DNA from: Tsuneonella rigui
GTDB taxonomy: Bacteria > Pseudomonadota > Alphaproteobacteria > Sphingomonadales > Sphingomonadaceae
Length of the DNA: 47,979 nucleotides
Direction of reading: 5' to 3'
NCBI RefSeq assembly: GCF_003958625.1
Contig: NZ_RSEL01000027.1
Coordinates: 1-47,979, forward strand
Below the pieces are notes generated by a model. That model ran no database searches, was not told the origin of the DNA, and saw only the letters and a program-made list of their open reading frames with translations. Position numbers and translations under genes: made by a program. Of the stretch, positions 8,383-15,632 are shown piece after piece (positions within the stretch are counted from its first letter, which is position 1; the number at the start of each line of letters is the position of its first letter).

Positions 8383-9327
8383 ATGGCACGACGTGACCCC
8401 CTGAACGGCAAGCTGGTGACGGTGATCGGCGGCAGCGGGTTCCTGGGCGACCACGTGGTGCAGGCGCTGCTGTGGCGCGGGGCGCGGGTGCGGATTGCCA
8501 GCCGCCATCCCGAGAAGGCCTATCGGCTCAAGCCGCTCGCGCAGCTCGGGCAGATCCAGTTCGCGCGGTGCAATGCGACGCGGGCCGACAGCGCCGCCGC
8601 GGCGGTTGCCGGGGCAGATGCCGTGGTCAACCTGATTGGCACCTTCTCCGGCGACGTGATGGGGACCATCTGCGGCAGCGCGCAGAACATCGCCCAGGCT
8701 GCGGCGCGGGCCGGGTGCGAGGCGCTGGTGCATGTCAGCGCGATCGGAGCCGATGCCGAATCGGCGGCGGACTACGCACGGGCCAAAGCCGAGAGCGAGG
8801 CGGTGGTGCTGGCCGCGTTCCCGACCGCGACGATCCTGCGGCCGAGCGTGCTATTCGGCGAGGACGACCGCTTCGTGCAGATGTTTGCCGGCCTGATCGC
8901 GCGCCTCCCGGTGCTGCCGGTGTTCGCGCCGCAAGCCGAGCTGCAGCCGCTGTTCGTCGACGACGCGGCCGAGGCGGTCGCGGCGGCGCTGTCCGATCCG
9001 GCCAAGCACGGCGGCAAGATTTACGAAATCGCCGGGCCAGAGGCCGTGACGATGCTCGAGCTCAACCGCCGCATCTGCGCCAGCCAGAACCGCAAGCGTG
9101 GCCTGATCGAAGTGCCCGATGCGCTGTCGGCCCTTTTCGCCGCGCTGCCCGGCACCCCCATGAATAGCGACCAGTGGACCCTGCTCAAAGCGGGCAACAA
9201 GCCCTCAGGCGTGCATCCGGGCCTCAAGGAACTCGGCATTACGCCGCGCCCGCTTGGGCTGTTCCTCGACCGCTGGATGACACGCTACCGCAGGTACGGC
9301 CGCTTCAACGAGCGCGCCCCGAGCTAA
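8383..9327 (+). CDS. NDUFA9-like NAD(P)-binding protein (complex I-associated atypical SDR)
   Basis: A 314-residue protein with an N-terminal Rossmann nucleotide-binding motif (GGSGFLG, residues 16-22) and VVNLIGTFSG, HVSAIGAD and YARAKAESE segments. These match the atypical short-chain reductases related to mitochondrial complex I subunit NDUFA9/39 kDa. Bacterial members are assumed to bind NAD(P)H and assist complex I or quinone metabolism, but the reaction is unproved. Position Tyr in DYARAKAE replaces the usual SDR YxxxK, as is common in this family. It ends in a four-base convergent overlap with the NfeD gene. It appears to stand alone and is transcribed away from tRNA-Leu. Confidence 0.88.
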   Translation: MARRDPLNGKLVTVIGGSGFLGDHVVQALLWRGARVRIASRHPEKAYRLKPLAQLGQIQFARCNATRADSAAAAVAGADAVVNLIGTFSGDVMGTICGSAQNIAQAAARAGCEALVHVSAIGADAESAADYARAKAESEAVVLAAFPTATILRPSVLFGEDDRFVQMFAGLIARLPVLPVFAPQAELQPLFVDDAAEAVAAALSDPAKHGGKIYEIAGPEAVTMLELNRRICASQNRKRGLIEVPDALSALFAALPGTPMNSDQWTLLKAGNKPSGVHPGLKELGITPRPLGLFLDRWMTRYRRYGRFNERAPS

Positions 9328-9809
9328 GCCTCGGCCGGCGGAGCGTTCCCTTCATCCTTGAGCAGCGTCAGCGGCTCGACGATCAGCGTGCCGCCGTCCG
9401 AACCGATGATCCGCACCCGCGTGCCGGCGGGAAGCTCGGGACCGCGCGCGGGCCATTGGCTGTCGCCCTGGGTCACCCGGCCCTCCCCGTGCTCGATCGC
9501 CACGGCGACCGTGCCAGTCTGGCCGACGAGCCGCCCCATGCGGTTGTTCATCAGCGGATCGTCGCTCTCGATCGGAGTCTCGCCGAACATCCGCCGCGCG
9601 GTGTAGACCGCGATCAGCGAGAGGAACACGAAGTTCACGACCTGCAGCGACACCCCCGGATCGAACACGAAAGTGAGCGCGCCGGTCATCAGGGCCGCGA
9701 GCGCCAGCCAGATCAGGTACACGCCGGGCACGATCATCTCGAACCCGGCGAGCACGAGGCCGAGGCCGATCCAGGCCCAGGCGGCGTCGAGATCGGTCAA
9801 CCAGTCCAT
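9324..9809 (-). CDS. NfeD family membrane protein
   Basis: About 161 residues: two or three N-terminal hydrophobic helices (AWIGLGLVLAGFEMIVPGVYLIW, then LQVVNFVFLSLIAVY), then a C-terminal OB-fold-like domain (MGRLVGQTGTVAVAIEHGEGRV). This is the short NfeD (YbbK-type) architecture without the ClpP-like protease domain. NfeD proteins work with SPFH proteins in membrane microdomains, and the gene overlaps the stop of the SPFH gene next door. The ATG at 9809 follows a GTG at 9812; both overlap that stop and the choice is uncertain. Confidence 0.88.
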   Translation of the reverse strand: MDWLTDLDAAWAWIGLGLVLAGFEMIVPGVYLIWLALAALMTGALTFVFDPGVSLQVVNFVFLSLIAVYTARRMFGETPIESDDPLMNNRMGRLVGQTGTVAVAIEHGEGRVTQGDSQWPARGPELPAGTRVRIIGSDGGTLIVEPLTLLKDEGNAPPAEA

Positions 9810-10813
9810 CACGCGCTTTCGTCGTTGCCCGTGCGCGGCACGGCGGCGCGCGGGCGCGGCCTGGCTAGCTGGACCCCGCCGTCACCCGGCGCGGCCGGAG
9901 CGCCCTCCCCAGGCCTGGCGATTTCGCGCACCAGCTCGCCGATCCCGCCGAGTGAACCGATCAGCTGGGTAGCCTCGACCGGGAACAGGATGGTCTTGGC
10001 GTTGGGCGAGGTGGCGAACTTGCCGACCGCCTTGGTGTACTCCTGCGCGATGAAGTAGTTGATCGCCTGGTTGCCGGACTGGGCGATCGCCTCGCTCACG
10101 GCGCGGGTCGCCTGCGCCTCGGCCTCGGCTGCGCGCTCGCGCGCCTCGGCATCGCGGAAGGCGGCTTCCTTCTTGCCCTCGGCGGAGAGGATCGCCGACT
10201 GCTTCTCGCCCTCGGCACGCAGGATGCGGCTGGCGCGTTCGCCCTCGGCCTCGAGAATTTCGGCCCGCTTCAGGCGCTCGGCCTTCATCTGCCGCGCCAT
10301 CGCCTCGGAGATGTCGGTCGGCGGGCGGATGTCCTTGATCTCGACCCGGGTGATCTTGAGGCCCCATGGCGAAGTCGCGTGATCGACCACGCCCAATAGG
10401 CGGGCGTTGATCTCGTCGCGCTTCGACAAGGTCTCGTCGAGATCCATGCTGCCCATCACCGTGCGCAGGTTGGTCGTCGTGATGGCGTTGATCGCCTGGT
10501 AGAGGTTGTGGACTTCGTACGCCGCCTTGCCGGCATCGAGCACCTGGAAGAACACCACCGCGTCGACTCCGACCATCGCGTTGTCGGCGGTAATGATCTC
10601 CTGGCCCGGGATGTCGAGCACCTGCTCCATCATGTTCACCTTCTGGCCGACGCGGTCCACGAAAGGCGTGATGATGTGCAGGCCCGGCGCGGCCGACTTG
10701 GTGAACTTGCCGAACCGCTCGATCGTATAGACGTAGCCCTGCCGCACCACGCGCACCGAACTCAGCAAGAAGATCAGCAGAACCGCGACGACCAGGATCA
10801 GTATCAGACCCAT
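9809..10813 (-). CDS. qmcA: SPFH/Band 7 (stomatin-like, QmcA-type) membrane protein
   Basis: A 334-residue protein with one N-terminal membrane helix ([18 protein letters not shown]), a Band 7/prohibitin domain ([26 protein letters not shown] ... [15 protein letters not shown]), then a charged Ala/Glu coiled coil ([19 protein letters not shown]), and a Pro/Arg-rich tail. This is the QmcA/slipin arrangement, paired with NfeD as in many bacteria (E. coli qmcA-ybbK). The likely role is organising oligomeric membrane microdomains and guarding membrane proteases. The ATG at 10813 is chosen over one at 10831 because GAGGAG lies seven bases before it. Confidence 0.9.
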   Translation of the reverse strand: MGLILILVVAVLLIFLLSSVRVVRQGYVYTIERFGKFTKSAAPGLHIITPFVDRVGQKVNMMEQVLDIPGQEIITADNAMVGVDAVVFFQVLDAGKAAYEVHNLYQAINAITTTNLRTVMGSMDLDETLSKRDEINARLLGVVDHATSPWGLKITRVEIKDIRPPTDISEAMARQMKAERLKRAEILEAEGERASRILRAEGEKQSAILSAEGKKEAAFRDAEARERAAEAEAQATRAVSEAIAQSGNQAINYFIAQEYTKAVGKFATSPNAKTILFPVEATQLIGSLGGIGELVREIARPGEGAPAAPGDGGVQLARPRPRAAVPRTGNDESA

Positions 10814-11252
10814 TTCCCACTCCTCAAACATAACGATATCGTAGCGGCAGGCGGCCCGCCCGCAAGGAAAACCGGATCGCCGGTCATGGGCAGGGTGTCA
10901 CGCAAAACGGCCCTCGAAACTCTGTGACTTTGGGCCGGTCGGTCCTCGGCGAATAAGGTCGCCGCGATCGGGCGCGTGTGACTTTCGGGTCGGGTGAAAG
11001 CCACACGATCACGTGATCTTGCCGGGACGATGGAGGTGACAGGCGCCCATAGGCGTCGTTTGAAGCAGGCTAAGTCCATGTAGGAAACGCCTTTTTGCTG
11101 CTCGTCGACCCCACGCAGACGCTCGTCGAATGGCCCACACGGTCGTCGACCGAGCGCGGGCGCTCGTCGAGCCGGCCGCGCACTCTCCGCCACCTCCGCT
11201 AGCAGCACGGCGGGGACGAAGCGCGCAGCCGCGCTCGATGGAGATTGGGGAC
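10814..11252. promoter_or_regulatory. Repeat-rich bidirectional regulatory region between qmcA and the TonB-dependent receptor
   Basis: This 439-bp divergent intergenic region has no gene I can support. It carries the palindrome ACGATATCGT (10833-10842), two TGTGACTTT copies 54 bases apart (10923 and 10977), the imperfect inverted repeat GTGTGACTTTC/GAAAGCCACAC (10976-10986 and 10996-11006), the palindrome GATCACGTGATC (11007-11018), and four phased copies of GCTCGTCGA-like sequence (11100-11171). Such density suggests regulated transcription, most plausibly of the receptor gene. Confidence 0.55.
11100..11171 (+). repeat. Four helically phased direct repeats (consensus GCTCGTCGAN)
   Basis: Ten-base copies start at 11100 (GCTCGTCGAC), 11121 (GCTCGTCGAA), 11141 (GGTCGTCGAC) and 11162 (GCTCGTCGAG). 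The spacings are 21, 20 and 21 bases, or two helical turns each, so a protein bound to all four would lie on one DNA face. The sequences between copies are unrelated. The last copy is 82 bases before the receptor start codon. Confidence 0.65.
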
Positions 11253-13346
11253 ATGAAGCTTACCGCAACGGCGCTGCTGTGCAGTGCGGCGATGGCCGTG
11301 CCGGGACAAGCGCAGGACGCACCGATCAGGGACGCGCCCCCTCCCCAAGCGACCGAAATCGTTCCGCCGAGCGAGACGCCTGCCGGCCGCCAAGTCTACA
11401 CCCCGGCCGACTTCGCGCGCTATGCGCCGAAGACCGCAGCGGACATGATCCAGCAGGTGCCCGGCTTCCAGATCCGCGAAAGCGAGCAGCTGCGGGGCCT
11501 GGGCCAGGCAACGGGCAACGTGCTGTTCAACGGCAAGCGGTCCTCGACCAAGTCGGATTCGCTGTTCGACCTCCTCAGCCGCATTCCGGCGGCGAACGTC
11601 GAGCGGATCGAAATCGTCGATGGTGCGACGCTCGATATCCCCGGCCTTTCCGGGCAGGTCGCCAACATCGTTTACCAGTCCTCCTCGCTGTCGGGCCAGT
11701 TCGCCTGGACCGGGGAGATGCGCGCGCACTACGCCGATCCGTTGTTCACCCGCGGGAGCGTTTCGATCAGCGGGCGCAGCGGTGCGCTCGAATACGAAGC
11801 TGGAATCGACAACAGCGGCGCCGGCCGCAGCGCCGCGGGCGGACCGACGCTGATCCGCGGTGGCAGCGGCGCGATCATCGAGACTCGCTCCGACGAGTGG
11901 ACCAGCAACTACGACGCCCCCAAAGTGTCGGGCAAGCTGACCTGGACCGGCGCCGGCGGCAGCGTCGCGCACGGCCACGCGGATTACCAGCGCACCTATT
12001 CGCATTACGACGAACTGGGCTTGCGCGTCTCGCCTGGGCTGCCGGACCGCCTGCGCGGGTTCATCGAGCGGAACGATACCTGGAATTACGAGCTGGGCGG
12101 CGATTACGAGTTCGGCTTTGGCCCGGGCAAGCTGAAGACGATCGGCCTCAGGCGCTACAGCCACGAGCCGTACTTGCAGGAGACGCGGACCGAATTTGCC
12201 GACAACAGCCCCCATACCGGCGACCGCTTCACGCAGACCGGCAATCTCGGCGAAACGATCGCGCGCGGCGAGTACAGCTGGAAGATGTTCGGCGGCGATT
12301 GGCAGCTCTCCGCCGAGGCCGCGTACAACACGCTCGACAACGTATCCGGGCTGTTCACGCTCGATCCGAACGGCCAGTTCATCGAGATTCCCTATCCCGA
12401 GGGCACCGGCGGGGTGAAAGAAGACCGCTATGAGGCAATGCTGAGCTTCGGCCGCAAGCTGACCGATACGCTGTCGTTCCAGATCGTCGGCGGCGCGGAG
12501 ACTTCGACCATCTCGCAAACCGGCGCCAATGGCCTGACCCGCAGCTTCTTCCGGCCCAAGGGCACGCTATCGCTGGCGTGGAAGCCGTCCAACGACTTCG
12601 ACATGGCACTGAAAATCCGCCGCCGCGTCCTGCAGCTCGATTTCTACAACTTCCTGGCCCGGGCCTTCCTCAACGACGGGAACGCCAACGCCGGCAATAA
12701 TGAACTGCGGCCGCAACAGGACTGGAGCTACGAGGGCGAGATCAACAAGAAGCTGGGACCGTGGGGTTCGCAGCAGGTCCGCCTAGTCTACCGCGACGTC
12801 GAGGATTTCGTCGACGTGATCCCCGTGGCGGGCGGCGAATCGGTCGGCAACATTCCCAAGTCCTGGGCGGCGGCGATCGTCTCGACCAGCACGATCAAGT
12901 TCGATCCCGCCGGACTCAAGGGGCTGAAGCTCGACATGACCGGGGTGCTGCAGACCTCACGCCTGCGCGATCCCTTCACCGGCGAGAAGCGGCAATGGAG
13001 CGGGTTCGTCACTCGGCAGCTCTTCGCTACCCTGCGCTACGACATGCCCGAAACCGATTGGGCGTTCGGCGCGGAAGCGAGCCACAATTTCCGGCAGCCG
13101 CGCTATCGCAGCAACTCGGTCGACAAGACGTGGGAAGGCCCGTGGTTCGCGAATGTGTTCGTCGAGAACAAGGACATCGCCGGCCTGACCGTGCGGGCGG
13201 ACGTGGGCAACGTGCTCAATGCGCGATCGCGGCGCGAGCGGACGGTGTGGACGGGCCTGCGGGGAGTAACGCCGATCTCCTTCACCGAGTCGCGCGACCG
13301 CCTGATCGGGCCGATCTTCACGCTATCGGTGCGCGGCAACTTCTAA
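11253..13346 (+). CDS. TonB-dependent outer-membrane receptor
   Basis: A 697-residue protein with a signal peptide (MKLTATALLCSAAMAVPGQAQ) and a plug domain (~50-150: FARYAPKTAADMIQQVPGFQIRE ... VLFNGKRSSTKSDSLFDLLSRIPAANVERIEIVDG). A long beta-barrel follows, rich in alternating aromatic strands and ending in the terminal Phe (SVRGNF) expected of outer-membrane barrels. It would take up a siderophore, metal complex or other large nutrient using TonB energy; the ligand cannot be read from sequence, and no transport partner is adjacent. The ATG at 11253 is chosen, after GGAG and directly before a good signal peptide; the frame is open further upstream to 11130 through the repeat array, but that extension has no signal sequence. 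Confidence 0.92.
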   Translation: MKLTATALLCSAAMAVPGQAQDAPIRDAPPPQATEIVPPSETPAGRQVYTPADFARYAPKTAADMIQQVPGFQIRESEQLRGLGQATGNVLFNGKRSSTKSDSLFDLLSRIPAANVERIEIVDGATLDIPGLSGQVANIVYQSSSLSGQFAWTGEMRAHYADPLFTRGSVSISGRSGALEYEAGIDNSGAGRSAAGGPTLIRGGSGAIIETRSDEWTSNYDAPKVSGKLTWTGAGGSVAHGHADYQRTYSHYDELGLRVSPGLPDRLRGFIERNDTWNYELGGDYEFGFGPGKLKTIGLRRYSHEPYLQETRTEFADNSPHTGDRFTQTGNLGETIARGEYSWKMFGGDWQLSAEAAYNTLDNVSGLFTLDPNGQFIEIPYPEGTGGVKEDRYEAMLSFGRKLTDTLSFQIVGGAETSTISQTGANGLTRSFFRPKGTLSLAWKPSNDFDMALKIRRRVLQLDFYNFLARAFLNDGNANAGNNELRPQQDWSYEGEINKKLGPWGSQQVRLVYRDVEDFVDVIPVAGGESVGNIPKSWAAAIVSTSTIKFDPAGLKGLKLDMTGVLQTSRLRDPFTGEKRQWSGFVTRQLFATLRYDMPETDWAFGAEASHNFRQPRYRSNSVDKTWEGPWFANVFVENKDIAGLTVRADVGNVLNARSRRERTVWTGLRGVTPISFTESRDRLIGPIFTLSVRGNF

Positions 13347-13364
13347 TCCGCCGCCGCTGCCTGG

Positions 13365-13633
13365 AGGGTCCAGACCCATAGCTGGCAATGGCCGGGATCG
13401 CCCGCAGAGGGCCTGTGGCAAGGAGCGCGGCGTCGGCGCGTAGCGGCGCTACGCGCAAGCCAAGCGAGGCCGACCACAGGCCCTCTGCGGGCGACCGCGA
13501 AGCGGCGGGCCGATTTCGGCCCAGGGCGGCGTCCCTCGTCAGTCACGATGCGCTGCATCGCTCCCTCCTCGCTCCTGGCCCCGAACCGAAATCCGCTCCG
13601 TCACGGGCGTTGCCAGCTATGGGTCTGGACCCT
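13365..13633. repeat. 269-bp nested palindromic element (MITE- or REP-like)
   Basis: The ends are a perfect 24-bp inverted repeat (13365-13388 and 13610-13633; left arm begins AGGGTCCAGACCCATAGC). Inside it lies a perfect 21-bp inverted repeat (13398-13418 and 13474-13494; core CGCAGAGGGCCTG), and inside that a 9-bp hairpin GCGCGTAGC/GCTACGCGC (13436-13444 and 13448-13456). Further small hairpins occur on the right side (GGCCGA-TT-TCGGCC near 13509; CGATGC-GCT-GCATCG near 13549). It fills the gap between the receptor and aldo/keto reductase genes. There is no transposase and no obvious target duplication. It looks like an intergenic repeat family, possibly mobilised in trans; copy number is unknown. 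Confidence 0.75.
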
Positions 13634-13645
13634 AGGGCGCGGCGG

Positions 13646-14635
13646 ATGGAGAAGCGCGAACTCGCCGGCCGCATGGTCCATCCCGTCGGGCTGGGCTGCA
13701 TGAATCTGTCGTGGGCCTATGGCGACCCGCCGCCGCACGCGGACAAGGTGCTCCTGCTCGAGCGGGCGCTGGAGCTCGGCTACGATCACTTCGATACCTC
13801 GAACATCTACGGGCTGGGGCGCAATGAAACGCTGCTCGGAGAGGCGATCATGCACGCTAGGGAACGGTTCCTGCTCGCGAGCAAGACCGGGATCGTGGTG
13901 CAAGGCGCCGGCCGCGGGATCGATTGCCGGCCGGAGGCGATGCTGGCCTCGCTCGACGAGAGCCTGGCGCGGCTGAAGACCGATCACATCGACCTGTTCT
14001 ACATGCACCGGCTCGACCGCACGGTGCCGGTCGCCGACATGGTCGGCGCGCTCGCGCGGGCGATCGAGGCGGGCAAGATCGGCGCTTACGGCGTGTCCGA
14101 GTGGGGCGCCGCCCACATCCGCGAGGCGCATACCGTGTACCCGATGGCGGCGGTGCAGACCGAATACTCGCTGTGGACTCGCAACCCCGAGATCGCAGTG
14201 CTGGAGACGACCCGCGAGCTAGGCATTGCGTTCGTCGCGTTCTCGCCGGTGGCGCGCGGCGCGCTGGGCGGAGAGCTGCGCGATCCTTCGACGCTGGGCG
14301 ACAAGGACTTGCGCCGCAAGATGCCGCGCTTCGACGCCGATCACTGGCCCAGGAACCTTGCGCTGATCGAGCGCTTCGACGCTCTCGCCGCTGACGCCGG
14401 CGTCGCCCCGGCGCAGTTGGCGCTGGCGTGGGTGCTCGCACAGGGGCCGCACGTGCATGTGATCCCCGGCACGACCAGCGTGGCGCATCTGGAAGAGAAC
14501 TTCGCCACGCTGTCGCTCGACGTGCCCAGCGCGGTGCTCGACCAAGCCAACGCCCTGATCAACCAGGCGAGCGTCAGCGGCCCGCGTTATTCACCCGCAG
14601 CGCAGGCGAGCGTCGATACCGAGGAGTTCGCCTAG
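13646..14635 (+). CDS. Aldo/keto reductase
   Basis: A 329-residue protein with the full aldo/keto reductase pattern: LGLGCMN near the start, then GYDHFDTSNIYG with catalytic Asp and Tyr, LASKTG with the catalytic Lys, HIDLFYMHRLD with the His, and NADPH-binding IPGTTSVAHLEEN. These enzymes reduce aldehydes and ketones with NADPH. The natural substrate is unknown; the closest relatives by pattern are the AldC/IolS-type oxidoreductases. The ATG at 13646 is preferred because the open frame upstream runs into the palindromic element and encodes unrelated Arg/Ala-rich sequence; an ATG at 13619 is an alternative. The 3' end overlaps the convergent hydrolase gene by four bases. Confidence 0.9.
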   Translation: MEKRELAGRMVHPVGLGCMNLSWAYGDPPPHADKVLLLERALELGYDHFDTSNIYGLGRNETLLGEAIMHARERFLLASKTGIVVQGAGRGIDCRPEAMLASLDESLARLKTDHIDLFYMHRLDRTVPVADMVGALARAIEAGKIGAYGVSEWGAAHIREAHTVYPMAAVQTEYSLWTRNPEIAVLETTRELGIAFVAFSPVARGALGGELRDPSTLGDKDLRRKMPRFDADHWPRNLALIERFDALAADAGVAPAQLALAWVLAQGPHVHVIPGTTSVAHLEENFATLSLDVPSAVLDQANALINQASVSGPRYSPAAQASVDTEEFA

Positions 14636-15489
14636 AGCTTCGCGTAAAGCGCCAGCAGGCGTTCCCACGCGCGCTCGGCCTGCGCGGCGTTGTAGACAGG
14701 GCTGTCGGGCACGCACCAGCCGTGGTCGGCGGGATAGACCTCGATCTCCGCATTCGCGCCGATCTTGTTGGCTGCTGTTCGCAGGATATTCTTCGCCTCG
14801 GGCTGCTTGGCATCGTCGTTCTGCGCGATCGCGATGAGGTAATGGTGGCCCCGCTGCAGCATCAGGTGCGGGCTGTCGCCCTTGTCGGTCGCGAGGCCCC
14901 CGCCGTGGAAGCTCGCCGCGGCCTTGACCCGCTCCGGCACCGCGGCGGCCGAATAGATCGTGTAGGCCCCGCCCATGCAGTAGCCCTGGTTGCCGATGCC
15001 GCGCCGGGTGTCGACCGCCCGCTGGCCGTCGAGCCACGCCACCAGCGCCTTCGCATCGCGATTGATCGCGGCGGGCGCGGTCGCCTTGGTACGCCACGGC
15101 GTGACCTTCTCGAAGCCATTGTTCTTCATGAAATCGGCGAAGTCCGCGAACTGCGGCGCGGGGACGTCGCGGTAATACGGGTTGGCGACCAACACCGCGT
15201 AGCCTTCGCCGGCCAGCCGCCGGGCCATCTGCTTCTTCACTTCGCGCAAGCCCGCGATGTCGGGCCACAGGATCACCGCGGGCGCCTTCTTGGCGGGGTG
15301 GACGAAGAACGCGTCCATCGTCCCGTCGGCGGTGGGTACCTGGACCATGCTCTCCGTCAGGCCGCTGGTGCTGCCCGAATTCTCCATTGAGGTGCAGGCG
15401 GCCAGACCAGCGAGCGCGCCGGTGGCGGCGAACGCGCGGCGGCTGAGGCCCTTGCTGGCGAACTCGTCAAGATTGGTCTCGTCGCACAT
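14632..15489 (-). CDS. Dienelactone hydrolase family protein, Tat-exported lipoprotein
   Basis: A 285-residue alpha/beta hydrolase. The N-terminus has a twin-arginine motif (SRRAF, residues 16-20) followed by a hydrophobic stretch and a lipobox LAAC (Cys32), so it is probably folded in the cytoplasm, exported by Tat and lipidated. The nucleophile is Cys171 in GYCMGG, the dienelactone-hydrolase signature, and His256 in ADHGW completes the site together with an Asp near 220. The family hydrolyses cyclic ester or lactone bonds; here the substrate is unknown and no aromatic catabolic genes are adjacent. AGGAG stands eight bases before the ATG. It is divergent from the PQQ alcohol dehydrogenase. 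Confidence 0.9.
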   Translation of the reverse strand: MCDETNLDEFASKGLSRRAFAATGALAGLAACTSMENSGSTSGLTESMVQVPTADGTMDAFFVHPAKKAPAVILWPDIAGLREVKKQMARRLAGEGYAVLVANPYYRDVPAPQFADFADFMKNNGFEKVTPWRTKATAPAAINRDAKALVAWLDGQRAVDTRRGIGNQGYCMGGAYTIYSAAAVPERVKAAASFHGGGLATDKGDSPHLMLQRGHHYLIAIAQNDDAKQPEAKNILRTAANKIGANAEIEVYPADHGWCVPDSPVYNAAQAERAWERLLALYAKL

Positions 15490-15632
15490 GCTGTCAGCTC
15501 CTCATGGTCCCGTCGCGGCGCAATCTATCAGCCGGTCCGCGCGCGTCCAGCCGCGAGGCCGGTTGCAATCGAGGACCTGCAATGCAAGACCGTCTCTCAG
15601 CCGCGGACAACGCGGAAAGCGGGAGGACTGGG

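Noticed and set aside
11100-11171. CRISPR-like spacing of the four repeats
   Set aside because: Repeat units are only about ten bases, spacers about eleven, and no cas genes are present.
13388-13645. N-terminal extension of the aldo/keto reductase
   Set aside because: It is translated palindromic element and lacks similarity to the enzyme family.
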